In this document: positions 25,285 through 34,224 of the stretch, piece by piece
Layout of the letters: each line of letters opens with the position of its first letter
Numbering within the stretch: position 1 is the first letter of the stretch
Source: Sporosarcina ureae DSM 2281
GTDB taxonomy: Bacteria > Bacillota > Bacilli > Bacillales_A > Planococcaceae
Direction of reading: 5' to 3'
NCBI RefSeq assembly: GCF_000425545.1
Contig: NZ_AUDQ01000008.1
Coordinates: 62,001-126,000, forward strand
DNA length: 64,000 bases
The notes under the pieces: model-generated
The model's input: only the letters and a program-made list of their open reading frames with translations
Told to the model about the DNA's origin: nothing
Database searches by the model: none
Made by a program: the position numbers and the translations under genes

Positions 25285-25580
25285 GGAAATCCCTCGTTTC
25301 TATAGTGTTACGTATAGTATACAAAAAAATCATACATTCAGTCTTGTATTCTTACTCCGTCTGAAATACCGCCCCCTTTTTAGAGTTAAACTTTACTTTC
25401 CTCTTTGCAACTCCTAAACCTCTATTAATGAACTCACAAAACGTATACATCCGCCTTAATTGACGAAACTTCCGGTCTGGTTTACACTTTTTAGTAAGTA
25501 ACTCCTTCATATAGTATAAGGACAGAACCCTTATCTGTTGGAGGAGTTTTTCGACATGTATATAAAAAGGAGTTCATTGT

Positions 25581-27773
25581 ATGAAAAAAAGTGTAGTACT
25601 GGCGGAGAAACCTTCCGTAGCGCGGGATATTGCCCGTGTGCTGAACTGCAATAAAAAAGGTAACGGCTATTTAGAAGGCGATAAATATATTGTGACGTGG
25701 GCACTCGGACACCTAGTAACGCTCGCTGATCCAGAGAATTACGATACGAAATTCAAGACATGGAAACTAGATGATTTGCCGATGATGCCTAAGGATTTAA
25801 AACTAACGGTCATCAAACAAACGAGCAAACAATACAATGCTGTAAAAGCGCAACTGCTTCGCACGGACGTTTCAGATATTATTATTGGTACAGATGCTGG
25901 ACGTGAAGGAGAATTAGTTGCTCGGTGGATTATTGAAAAAGCGAAGGTAAATAAGCCAATCAAACGTCTGTGGATTTCATCTGTCACGGACAAAGCAATT
26001 AAAGATGGTTTCGCCCAGTTAAAGCCAGGTAAAGCATATGAAAATTTATTTGAGGCAGCAGTCGCACGTTCTGAAGCCGATTGGTATATCGGTCTTAATG
26101 CCACGCGTGCACTGACAACCAAGTTTAACGCACAACTTAACTGCGGACGTGTGCAGACGCCTGTCGTTGCAATTATTGCACAGCGCGAAGAAGAGATTAA
26201 TACTTTCCGGCCTAAAACATTTTACGGAGTCGAAGCGCAGTCTGATTCGAAATTAAAACTGACTTGGCAGGATGCAAAAACAGGCGATACACGTTCATTT
26301 GACCGCGACAAACTGTCTGCTATCGTCAAAAAAGTCGATGGGAAACAAGCTATAATTGAAAATGTTGAGAAGAAAGCGAAAAAATCCTTCTCACCAGGTC
26401 TATACGATTTGACTGAATTACAACGTGACGCCAATAAAATGTTTGGCTACTCAGCAAAAGATACACTCAACATTATGCAAAAATTATATGAACAACATAA
26501 AATACTAACCTATCCACGCACCGACTCTCGTTTCCTTTCAAATGATCTCGTCGCAACACTTCCCGAGCGCTTGAAAACAGTCGGTATAGGCGAATATCGT
26601 TCCCTTGCGAATAAAATATTGAAGAAACCAATTAAAACGAGTAAATCATTCGTTGACGATAGCAAAGTATCTGATCACCACGCAATCATTCCGACAGAAG
26701 AAATCGTATTTCTTGATAAATTGTCTGATCGCGAGCGAAAAATCTATGATTTGGTCGTCAAGCGATTCTTAGCTGTTCTGTTCCCAGCACATGAATACGA
26801 ACAATTAACAGTTCATGCAAAAATAGCAGACGAACGGTTCACAGCACGCGGAAAAACGATTTTGGCTGCTGGTTGGAAAGAAGTGTATGACAACCAATTC
26901 GACGAAGAAGAAACTGAACAGGATACGAAAGAACAATTATTACCTAAGCTAGTAGCAGGTGATCAGCTCGACATCAAGCTCATCAAAGAGACATCTGGTC
27001 AAACGAAGCCCCCTGCACGTTTCAATGAAGCCACACTATTATCCGCCATGGAAAACCCAACGAAGTATATGGGATTACAGGATAAAAAACTCGCAGACAC
27101 ATTGAAATCAACAGGCGGACTAGGGACAGTGGCAACACGTGCTGATATCATCGACAAGCTATTCAACTCCTTCTTAATCGAAAAACGTGGGAAAGACATC
27201 CACGTCACGAACAAAGGAAAACAGTTGCTCGAGCTAGTACCGGACGAATTGAAATCTCCTTTGCTAACAGCTGAGTGGGAACTAAAATTAGAGAAGATTG
27301 CCAAAGGGCAGTTAAAAAAAGAAGCGTTCATTAATGAAATGAAAGGCTATACGAAAGAAATTGTTTCAGAGATTAAAGCGAGTGAAGCAAAGTTTAAGCA
27401 TGATAATATTTCAACAAAAACATGTCCAGACTGCGGGAAGCCGATGCTTGAAGTAAACGGCAAGCATGGCAAGATGCTTGTTTGTCAGGACCGCGAGTGT
27501 GGTCACCGTAAAAACGTTTCTCGCGTCACGAACGCTCGTTGTCCGCAGTGTAAGAAGAAGATGGAGCTGCGCGGTGAAGGTGAAGGACAGATCTTTACGT
27601 GTAAGTGTGGTTATCGCGAAAAGCTTTCTACATTTAAGGCTCGTCGCGAGAAAAATTCAAAAGGTAAGGTCAACAAGCGTGATGTACAGAAGTATTTGAA
27701 GAAGAATACTGATGATGAGCCGATCAACAATCCATTTGCGGATGCGTTGAAAGGTTTGAAGTTGGACGACTAA
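25581..27773 (+). CDS. topB: DNA topoisomerase III
   Basis: 730-residue type IA topoisomerase. N-terminal Toprim domain (VVLAEKPSVARDIARVL, and GTDAGREGELVARW at about residues 104-117). The active-site tyrosine is Tyr311 in ILTYPRTDSRFLS. C-terminal zinc-binding modules begin near residue 614 (CPDCGKPM...CQDRECGHRK, then CPQCKKKM...CKCGYRE). A basic tail follows. Relaxes and decatenates single-stranded DNA regions. AAAAGGAG precedes the ATG. An overlapping leader ORF of 32 codons starts at 25556 behind its own GGAGGAG but has no known role. The gene is followed by an intergenic repeat. Confidence 0.97.
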   Translation: MKKSVVLAEKPSVARDIARVLNCNKKGNGYLEGDKYIVTWALGHLVTLADPENYDTKFKTWKLDDLPMMPKDLKLTVIKQTSKQYNAVKAQLLRTDVSDIIIGTDAGREGELVARWIIEKAKVNKPIKRLWISSVTDKAIKDGFAQLKPGKAYENLFEAAVARSEADWYIGLNATRALTTKFNAQLNCGRVQTPVVAIIAQREEEINTFRPKTFYGVEAQSDSKLKLTWQDAKTGDTRSFDRDKLSAIVKKVDGKQAIIENVEKKAKKSFSPGLYDLTELQRDANKMFGYSAKDTLNIMQKLYEQHKILTYPRTDSRFLSNDLVATLPERLKTVGIGEYRSLANKILKKPIKTSKSFVDDSKVSDHHAIIPTEEIVFLDKLSDRERKIYDLVVKRFLAVLFPAHEYEQLTVHAKIADERFTARGKTILAAGWKEVYDNQFDEEETEQDTKEQLLPKLVAGDQLDIKLIKETSGQTKPPARFNEATLLSAMENPTKYMGLQDKKLADTLKSTGGLGTVATRADIIDKLFNSFLIEKRGKDIHVTNKGKQLLELVPDELKSPLLTAEWELKLEKIAKGQLKKEAFINEMKGYTKEIVSEIKASEAKFKHDNISTKTCPDCGKPMLEVNGKHGKMLVCQDRECGHRKNVSRVTNARCPQCKKKMELRGEGEGQIFTCKCGYREKLSTFKARREKNSKGKVNKRDVQKYLKKNTDDEPINNPFADALKGLKLDD

Positions 27774-27804
27774 TTCAAAAAGGATTAAACAACATTTCTG
27801 TTGT

Positions 27805-28068
27805 GTAGCGCCAATTCCTTCAGTGTCAGTGGTCATACTTATTGTTGCTCATTAAAGTTATACTTGTAAAGAGTTCTATAATTAAATTAGATGTAGAACT
27901 GCCCTTGAATTTAACTAAGTTCAAGGGCAGTTCTACTTCACATACTATTGCCAATGAGTGTTTTAAATCTAATCACTATGAAAGTTAGATTGAAGCGGAA
28001 GCTGGCGGCGAATCCCGATGGCTCACCGCGGGCCCATAGGAAAGCGTTCGCCAGCTGGAGCTTCAATC
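27805..28068 (-). repeat. Third copy of the composite intergenic repeat, inverted and decayed
   Basis: Reading on the plus strand, the unit begins with a B-type terminus (GTAGCGCCAATTCC at about 27805-27818), continues with a linker resembling the reversed linker of 284-429 (GGTCATACTTATTG compared with GGTGATACTTATTG), and ends in a short A-type hairpin at 27988-28068. That hairpin is bounded by GATTGAAGC and GCTTCAATC and contains the AGGAAAGCGTTC core. Most of the B hairpin is missing. The unit lies between topB and the terminator at 28112. Confidence 0.7.
27894..27935. repeat. 16-bp perfect inverted repeat inside the third composite unit
   Basis: The arm 27894-27909 (TAGAACTGCCCTTGAA) is exactly complementary to 27920-27935, with a 10-nt loop. 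No T tract follows on either strand, so it is not a standard terminator. Confidence 0.75.
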
Positions 28069-28111
28069 CACACCACTTCACTCTCTACAGTATTTGCACT
28101 TAAAATCACTA

Positions 28112-28149
28112 AAAAAGCTGTCCCACAAAACTTCGTGGGACAGCTTTTT
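28112..28149. terminator. Bidirectional terminator between topB and proS
   Basis: AAAAAGCTGTCCCAC (28112-28126 region) pairs with GTGGGACAGCTTTTT, with A and T tracts on both sides. It serves proS on the minus strand and probably topB. Confidence 0.88.
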
Positions 28150-28158
28150 ATTGCTCTA

Positions 28159-29595
28159 TTAGTAAGCTCTTGCAAACCAAACTGTATGCTTCGATTCATT
28201 TCCACAGTTAATACAAGCGGATTTCTCTGCCGGTGGGTTGAATGGAATATTACGTGTTGTAAATTTCGTTTCATCTTTGACATGTTCTTCGCACGCGTCA
28301 TCGCCACACCAGCCTGCAAGGATCCAGCCTGGAGTTACTTCGTTCGTCGCACTATCTTCAATATGCTTCTTCAACTCGTCTAACGTATCGATATTCGTAT
28401 GAGAGTTTTCGTCACGGAACGTACGAGCATTCTCAAGTAAACGCTTCTGCATCGTCTGTAGTTCTTGCTCAATGCTAGCCACAGCTTCAGTCAGATCAAC
28501 TGCTACTTTCTCACCGCCGTCACGCGCTTTCATCAATGCTTGATTGTTGTCAAGATCACGTGGTCCAAGCTCTAGACGTACCGGAACACCTTTTAATTCG
28601 TACTCGTTAAACTTGAAGCCTGGAGACTGATCCGAATCATCCAAACGGACACGAATGCCTTTAGATTTTAATTCAGCGTAGATCTCGTCTAGCTTTTCCA
28701 TAATCGCTGGATTCTTCTTCCAAGGTCCAACTGGGATTAGCACGACTTGTGTCGGTGCAACGCGCGGAGGCAATACAAGACCTTGCTCGTCGCCATGTAC
28801 CATAATAACGGAACCGATCAAGCGTGTTGACGTTCCCCATGATGTTGTATGCACGAACTGGTGCTTATTTTCTTTTGTTAAATATTTAATATCGAATGCT
28901 TCCGCAAACTTTGTTCCAAGATAATGTGAAGTTCCAGCTTGTACCGCTTTACCATCTTTCATCATCGCTTCAATCGAGAATGTATCAACTGCGCCCGCAA
29001 AGCGCTCAGAAGGTGTTTTCTGACCGTCATATACAGGAATTGCCAGTAATTCTTCTACAACTTCTTTGTAGATTTCTAACATTTGCATCGTTTCATGACG
29101 CGCTTCTTCTTCATCTACGTGTGCAGTATGTCCTTCTTGCCATAAAAATTCTGATGTACGAATGAATGGTAGCGTCTTTTTCTCCCAGCGGAATACGTTT
29201 GCCCACTGGTTGATTAGTACTGGAAGATCACGATAGCTCTTGATCCAGTCAGAATACAAATGACCAATCATCGTTTCAGACGTCGGACGCAGCGCCAAAC
29301 GTTCTTCCAATTTCTCGCCCGCCGCTTCTGTCACCCATGGCAATTCTGGAGAGAATCCTTCGATATGATCTTTTTCTTTTTCGAAAAATGACTCTGGAAT
29401 TAGCATTGGGAAATAGGCATTACGGTGACCTGTTTCTTTAAAACGACGATTCATTTCATCCTGAATATGCTCCCAGATTTCATAGCCGTCTGGTTTAAAA
29501 GCGATACATCCACGTACTGGTGTATAATCCATCAAATCTGCTTTCTGAATCGTATCGATATACCACTTCGTAAAATCATTTTGCTGATTGCTCAT
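28159..29595 (-). CDS. proS: Prolyl-tRNA synthetase, archaeal/eukaryotic (ProS type 3) form
   Basis: 478-residue class II synthetase that charges tRNA-Pro. Motif 2 region VFRWEKKTLPFIRTSEFLWQEGHTAH, motif 3 region GTSTRLIGSVIMVHGDEQGLVLPP, and a C-terminal zinc-binding tail (CGDDACEE...CINCGNE) ending in WFARAY identify the short type without the editing insertion of the usual bacterial 560-residue enzyme. Some Bacillales carry this form as the only copy or as a second one. No T-box leader is visible in the 160 bases upstream. GGAGG precedes the ATG. Confidence 0.95.
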   Translation of the reverse strand: MSNQQNDFTKWYIDTIQKADLMDYTPVRGCIAFKPDGYEIWEHIQDEMNRRFKETGHRNAYFPMLIPESFFEKEKDHIEGFSPELPWVTEAAGEKLEERLALRPTSETMIGHLYSDWIKSYRDLPVLINQWANVFRWEKKTLPFIRTSEFLWQEGHTAHVDEEEARHETMQMLEIYKEVVEELLAIPVYDGQKTPSERFAGAVDTFSIEAMMKDGKAVQAGTSHYLGTKFAEAFDIKYLTKENKHQFVHTTSWGTSTRLIGSVIMVHGDEQGLVLPPRVAPTQVVLIPVGPWKKNPAIMEKLDEIYAELKSKGIRVRLDDSDQSPGFKFNEYELKGVPVRLELGPRDLDNNQALMKARDGGEKVAVDLTEAVASIEQELQTMQKRLLENARTFRDENSHTNIDTLDELKKHIEDSATNEVTPGWILAGWCGDDACEEHVKDETKFTTRNIPFNPPAEKSACINCGNESKHTVWFARAY

Positions 29596-29717
29596 TACTT
29601 CATTTCCTCCTTAGTAAAAACCGCACTCTTGTTATTCCATACTGCTAATCATATAACAAATCAAGCATTCCTACAATTGAATGTCGTCACTATGCCTGTC
29701 TGTCTCCATAAACTCCA

Positions 29718-29748
29718 TAAAAAAACTGCCCTCAATTAAGAGGACAGC
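29718..29748 (-). terminator. Terminator of the symporter gene
   Basis: On the minus strand CTGTCCTC pairs with GAGGGCAG across a 6-nt loop, followed by a run of seven T. Confidence 0.8.
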
Positions 29749-29754
29749 GTTCAA

Positions 29755-31044
29755 TTAAACTAATTTCTCTTCTGCAAAGACATATTGAGGTTCGCTTTCT
29801 GTCTTCACTGATTCCTCACCGAAGCGACCTTCCCACTTCGACAAAACTACGGTTGCAAGAGCGTTTCCAATTACGTTAACTACCGTACGTGCCATATCCA
29901 GCAAACGGTCGATACCCGCGATAAACGCCAAGCCTTCAAGCGGAATGCCTACTGTTCCAAGTGTCGCAAGTAACACGACGAATGAAACGCCAGGTACGCC
30001 CGCAATTCCTTTAGAGGTAATCATCAACACTAATACCAATGTGATTTGTTCCGTAATACTCAACTGGATTCCATACATTTGTGCAATGAACATGGCCGCC
30101 AATGCTTGGTAAAGTGTAGATCCATCTAGGTTAAACGAATAACCTGTCGGTACCACGAAAGATACGATGTCTTTCGGACTTCCGAACTTCTCCATTTTCT
30201 CCATCACTTTCGGCAACACCGTTTCCGAACTGGATGTTGAAAATGCTAGAATTAATTCGTCTTTCAAGATCTTCATGAAGTGGAAGATGTTCACGCCGAC
30301 CATCTTCGCGATCCCACCTAACACAACGATGATGAAGAATATCATCGTGGCATATACAAGTACCATTAATTTACCCATTGGAATGAGTGATTCCAAACCA
30401 AATTTAGATACCGTTACACCAATTAACGCGAATACACCAAACGGTGCGAATTTCATAATCATATTCGTTACCCAGAACATCGCGTCTGCGACTCCTTGGA
30501 AAACTTCTAGAACCGGTTTGCCTCGCTCTCCGATTGCAGCTACACCTAAACCGAATAACACAGAGAAGAAAATGATTGGCAACATATCTCCATTCGCCAT
30601 CGAGTCTACGATATTACTTGGTACGATGCCGACTAACACATCCATGAAGCCGCCATTCTGCACTTCTTCTGTCGTTTCTACATATTGCGAGATGTCACCC
30701 TTTTCAAGAGAAGACATATCGATGCCTTCACCTGGCTTGAAAATATTAGCTGACATAAGTCCCACAATAATCGCAATCGTTGTTACAATTTCAAAATATA
30801 AAAGCGTTTTACCGCCAAGTTTACCTAATTTCTTAATATCACCTGTACCTGCTACTCCGATGACTAGCGTTGAAATAATAATAGGTACCACAATCATTTT
30901 AATCATATTGATGAACATCGTGCCGATTGGCTGTAAGTATCTCTCTACATTAGGATTACCATAAAAGATTGCACCGACTGCAATACCTAAAACCAATCCA
31001 ATTAATATTTGGTAAGCCAAAGACAATTTAAATATCTTTTTCAT
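29755..31044 (-). CDS. Dicarboxylate/amino acid:cation symporter (GltT/GltP/DctA family)
   Basis: 429-residue sodium- or proton-coupled transporter for glutamate/aspartate or C4-dicarboxylates. Family landmarks are MIKMIVVPIIISTLVIG, the serine-rich re-entrant loop AFSTSSSETVLPKVMEKM (HP1), VVPTGYSFNLDGSTLYQALAAMFIAQ, ITSKGIAGVPGVSFVVLLATL (HP2) and IAGIDRLLDMARTVVNVIGNALAT. It sits directly after a GlnK/GlnL-like two-component system on the same strand. Upstream it has three TTTTGT-like direct repeats and a cre-like site, so it is likely both induced by the two-component system and subject to carbon catabolite control. Confidence 0.92.
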   Translation of the reverse strand: MKKIFKLSLAYQILIGLVLGIAVGAIFYGNPNVERYLQPIGTMFINMIKMIVVPIIISTLVIGVAGTGDIKKLGKLGGKTLLYFEIVTTIAIIVGLMSANIFKPGEGIDMSSLEKGDISQYVETTEEVQNGGFMDVLVGIVPSNIVDSMANGDMLPIIFFSVLFGLGVAAIGERGKPVLEVFQGVADAMFWVTNMIMKFAPFGVFALIGVTVSKFGLESLIPMGKLMVLVYATMIFFIIVVLGGIAKMVGVNIFHFMKILKDELILAFSTSSSETVLPKVMEKMEKFGSPKDIVSFVVPTGYSFNLDGSTLYQALAAMFIAQMYGIQLSITEQITLVLVLMITSKGIAGVPGVSFVVLLATLGTVGIPLEGLAFIAGIDRLLDMARTVVNVIGNALATVVLSKWEGRFGEESVKTESEPQYVFAEEKLV

Positions 31045-31068
31045 CGATAATCCCCCTTTGACGTTCTC

Positions 31069-31082
31069 TGAAAACGCTTTCT
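31069..31082 (-). promoter_or_regulatory. cre-like site before the symporter gene
   Basis: TGAAAACGCTTTCT matches the CcpA consensus TGWAANCGNTNWCA at all positions but the last. It lies 24-38 bases upstream of the start codon, a position typical of repression. Confidence 0.65.
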
Positions 31083-31115
31083 TTCAGTGACTTATTCATA
31101 TCTTACGGGGACCCT

Positions 31116-31141
31116 ACAAAATTCTACAATATCCTACAATA
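31116..31141 (-). promoter_or_regulatory. Three direct-repeat response-regulator boxes before the symporter gene
   Basis: On the minus strand TATTGT, TATTGT and TTTTGT occur in order, each separated by exactly four bases (31136-31141, 31126-31131, 31116-31121). The 10-bp period puts them on one face of the helix. The layout matches the TTTTGT-N4-TTTTGT repeat that I recall for the B. subtilis GlnL regulator. Confidence 0.65.
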
Positions 31142-31142
31142 A

Positions 31143-32018
31143 TTATTTTCGTTCTTCTATTACCTCCATATACAACACATGAAGAAACTTCTTACTATTC
31201 ACTTTGACAGGCCTAATATCGAAACTTTCTTCTTGAATCTGTTTCATTCTCATACTAATCTCCTGGAAATCAAAGAAGCGTGGTGCATAGTATTCGAATT
31301 CATCGATTGTATAATCCACTGCGCCAAGTGAGGCCAAATGTTCCATTGCGGTAAGGATTGACCGACGGATTCTTTGCTCCATCGCCTTACTTTCTTTGGA
31401 GATGTCTCCATCTGGCACACCCAGTTTGGTCAACGCGGATTCATACAGCCCCTTTAAAGGCGGTAGTTGAACAGCTCGCTGCTCGTTCAAGACTTCCATG
31501 ATGGCTACGATGTCGCGACTCGCGCTGTCACTGAAGATTCCCATATCATGCAGCTTCTTTAGAACAATATCTTTCACCGATTGTTGCACTTTAGGTTGTT
31601 CAACAGAACCGAATTGCGCCAGTGATTCCCGAATCGTCAATAAGGAGTTTTTTAGACGTAATTGTTCAGCTGTACGTCGCACGATGCTCTGTACTTCTAT
31701 TTGATTGATCGGCTTATGTATGAAAAATTCGACGCCGACTTGATAGGCCTCGCCAACCATCTCTTTGTTAACTACTTGGCTCAGCATAATGAATTGTCCG
31801 CAGTAGCCTTGCGATTTCAACTGTTGAATCGTTTCGATCCCGTCGAGTTCGGGCATCAATAAATCGATCAATACAACGTCGGGTGCCAAGGATAGTATTT
31901 GAGGAATAGCTTTCACTCCACTGTCAGCCTCGCCAATCACAATCCCTTCTTGCTCTGCTAGAATATTTTTTAGCATCACACGGCTTGCTTTATCATCATC
32001 TACGATAAAATATCTCAT
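31143..32018 (-). CDS. Two-component response regulator with YcbB (GlnL-type) DNA-binding domain
   Basis: 291 residues. Receiver domain at 1-120: acidic VDDDK near residue 7, phospho-acceptor Asp52 in VVLIDLLMPELDG, and the Lys in FFIHKPINQIEV. The remaining 170 residues match the YcbB domain of B. subtilis GlnL (VKDIVLKKLHDMGIFSDSASRDI, RSILTAMEHLASLGAVDYTIDEFEYYAPRFFDFQEISMRMKQI). The start overlaps the kinase stop by 4 bp. The likely target is the adjacent symporter gene, 98 bp downstream. Confidence 0.9.
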   Translation of the reverse strand: MRYFIVDDDKASRVMLKNILAEQEGIVIGEADSGVKAIPQILSLAPDVVLIDLLMPELDGIETIQQLKSQGYCGQFIMLSQVVNKEMVGEAYQVGVEFFIHKPINQIEVQSIVRRTAEQLRLKNSLLTIRESLAQFGSVEQPKVQQSVKDIVLKKLHDMGIFSDSASRDIVAIMEVLNEQRAVQLPPLKGLYESALTKLGVPDGDISKESKAMEQRIRRSILTAMEHLASLGAVDYTIDEFEYYAPRFFDFQEISMRMKQIQEESFDIRPVKVNSKKFLHVLYMEVIEERK

Positions 32019-33289
32019 GCTTCTATCTCCTTCATAATGGATTCCATGGGGATTTCCACTAGTACATTCAGTCCTTTATCTAGGCGTTCTACAGCAATTG
32101 TACCTTGCATCGCATCGATAATTGTGCATACATGCGATAACCCGATACCTGTTGCTGCTGTTCCTTGATCCGTAAATTTCGTCGTATATCCTGGTTCAAA
32201 TATTACGTCTTCATGTTCAAAAGGAATACCTTTTCCTGTATCACACACACTAAAACGCACCCACGCTCCATCCCTCTCGACTGTAATGTGTACATGACCT
32301 TTTTCTTCAATAGCTTCTACCGCGTTCGCCGTCAAATTGTTCAACACGGCAAGCAAAGGTACATGCTGTCCTGTTTGGAAGTCCGCATCAATTGTTTTTT
32401 CCACCATGCATTCCTTACCGATCATATCACTGTACTTTTCATTCGCAGTGACGACCATGTCGAGTAAATCAGATAGATAAAATGCCTCTACTTGTTGCCG
32501 CGTAGTCCACTTTGATAATCCCGCCAGAATTCGTTGGGAATCTTTTTTCACTTCGTGGATTTCCTGCGCAATATGCAACGCCTGGGTGCTAAGCTCGCGT
32601 TGATTCTCCTTTTTGAGCTTGCGGTACAAGTCATGACTTGACGCGGTGATCTGTTCTATATGGTTCATGGATTTTTGCAAATACAGTGCTTCCGCATACA
32701 ACTCATAACCTACCCCAAGCATCTCCTCTACACGATGCTTCTCTTTTGATAATGCCACAGAACTATATAACCCCACCGTGAAGAAACTACGCAATAGTGC
32801 CACCCCAACTAGAATGCCCCACTCTTTACCATTAAGTAGTGAACCATGTTGCCACCAATTACGCAGTGCATGCTCGGACGTGTTGCTCACTACTTCAAAT
32901 AAGAAAGCTAATGCACCCAGTCGAAGTGGTAAAGATTTATATTTTTCAAGACCGACGAAGTGCCAGCCGACCGCCACGATAAAGTAAAATAAAAAGACGG
33001 GTACATGCATCTGTAAACTCTCAAGCAACTCAGCGCCAAGCCACATCTCTTTCGTTACGCGAAATACTACTACGGTAACTGCTGTTACAAATCCTGTGCG
33101 CAAAATGGAAACAGGTGGATAAATAAGAATCAGTAAAAAGAACAATATACCGCCTAACGCAAAACGGAACATTTCTCCGTCAAACGGCATCACTTTCAAT
33201 TCACCGGTAAGAGCTGTCAAGATTGCAATAAATGCAATTCTTGCCGCTTCTGATTGATATACATGGCGCCACATTAATTTTGCATTCAT
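32015..33289 (-). CDS. GlnK-like sensor histidine kinase
   Basis: 424 residues. The first half holds about six hydrophobic segments with only short loops, so the signal is probably sensed in or near the membrane. The phospho-acceptor is probably His245 in AQEIHEVKKDSQRIL. ATPase domain motifs are NNLTANAVEAIE (N box), CDTGKGIPFEH (G1) and GTAATGIGLSHV (G2). It resembles B. subtilis GlnK (YcbA), which controls glutamine use. It begins the kinase-regulator operon; no good SigA promoter could be fixed in the 139 bp upstream. Confidence 0.88.
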   Translation of the reverse strand: MNAKLMWRHVYQSEAARIAFIAILTALTGELKVMPFDGEMFRFALGGILFFLLILIYPPVSILRTGFVTAVTVVVFRVTKEMWLGAELLESLQMHVPVFLFYFIVAVGWHFVGLEKYKSLPLRLGALAFLFEVVSNTSEHALRNWWQHGSLLNGKEWGILVGVALLRSFFTVGLYSSVALSKEKHRVEEMLGVGYELYAEALYLQKSMNHIEQITASSHDLYRKLKKENQRELSTQALHIAQEIHEVKKDSQRILAGLSKWTTRQQVEAFYLSDLLDMVVTANEKYSDMIGKECMVEKTIDADFQTGQHVPLLAVLNNLTANAVEAIEEKGHVHITVERDGAWVRFSVCDTGKGIPFEHEDVIFEPGYTTKFTDQGTAATGIGLSHVCTIIDAMQGTIAVERLDKGLNVLVEIPMESIMKEIEA

Positions 33290-33428
33290 TATTTTTCTCC
33301 TAATAAAATAAGTAATCGTACACGTATTATAGCAACCTGGAAAGCAATGTACAGTTTTGGACTTGGATATTACGGGTACAGTAAGAAGGGATATTTATTA
33401 TATTTATATATTGAAAGGATGAAAAAAA

Positions 33429-34079
33429 ATGAAAGTTTTAGTTGTAGGTGCAAACGGTCAGATCGGAAAACAGTTAGTATCATTGATTCAAGATAGCAAC
33501 ACACTTGAAGCAAAAGCAATGATCCGTAAGCAAGAACAAGCAGAACATTTCGAGAAAATCGGTGCGGAAACCGTGCTTGTAGATCTTGAAGGCGAAGTAG
33601 AAGACATTGTAAAAGCAGCAGATGGTGTAGATGCTATCGTTTTCACAGCCGGCTCCGGCCCAAAAACCGGTCCAGATAAAACGATGATGATTGACCTCGA
33701 CGGTGCTATTAAAACTATACAAGCAGCGGAGAAAGCCGACGTTAAACGTTTCATCATGATTAGTTCGTACGACACAACACGCAAAGCAATCCAGGAAGCG
33801 TCAGAATCATTTGCTCCGTACGTTGTAGCAAAACACTACGCAGATGAATGGTTACGTTCAACTGATCTAGACTATACGATGATTCATCCAGGTGCTTTAA
33901 CAAACGACAAAGGAACAGGCAAAGTAAAAGCCGCGAATACTGTCGAACCAAACGAAGTACCACGAGATGATATCGCAGAAGTCATTTTCGCTTGTTTGGA
34001 AAACGACTCAACAATTGGAAAAGAGTTTCAAGTCATTGGTGGCTCTACACCGATTAGAGAAGCGATCGATGCGCTATAA
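33429..34079 (+). CDS. NAD(P)-binding atypical short-chain dehydrogenase (YhfK-like)
   Basis: 216-residue Rossmann-fold protein. Nucleotide-binding loop VVGANGQIGKQLV, then VDAIVFTAGSG, a MISSYDTT strand and AKHYADEWLRSTDLDYTMIHPGALTND, as in the YhfK/YwnB group of 'NAD(P)H-binding' proteins. Substrate unknown; relatives are often stress-induced. GAAAGG lies before the ATG and a strong terminator follows. Divergent from the kinase gene. Confidence 0.88.
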   Translation: MKVLVVGANGQIGKQLVSLIQDSNTLEAKAMIRKQEQAEHFEKIGAETVLVDLEGEVEDIVKAADGVDAIVFTAGSGPKTGPDKTMMIDLDGAIKTIQAAEKADVKRFIMISSYDTTRKAIQEASESFAPYVVAKHYADEWLRSTDLDYTMIHPGALTNDKGTGKVKAANTVEPNEVPRDDIAEVIFACLENDSTIGKEFQVIGGSTPIREAIDAL

Positions 34080-34135
34080 AGGCAAAGCAATAGAATCAAC
34101 AATTTAGATAGTAACTATAATCACGGAATAAAAAT

Positions 34136-34174
34136 AAACTAAAGACCAACTCCCCATGAGTTGGTCTTTAGTTT
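34136..34174. terminator. Bidirectional terminator between the YhfK-like gene and the phn operon
   Basis: AAACTAAAGACCAACT (34136-34151) is fully complementary to AGTTGGTCTTTAGTTT (34159-34174), a 16-bp stem. It closes the plus-strand gene and the long minus-strand phn cluster. Confidence 0.9.
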
Positions 34175-34224
34175 ACAAATCATTTTAATTACTACTCCTC
34201 TTCCATTTACACGGAGCAGCAAAC

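Noticed and set aside
25556..25654. Possible leader peptide of 32 codons overlapping the start of topB
   Set aside because: It has an ATG and a GGAGGAG upstream, but the overlap into topB in another frame and the lack of a regulatory hairpin make a real leader unproven.
28023..28383. Open frames over the short A-type repeat near proS
   Set aside because: They are antisense to proS or cover the repeat and terminator, with no ribosome binding site.
29596..29754. T-box leader before proS
   Set aside because: No AGGGTGG-type T-box core or specifier hairpin could be found in this short region.
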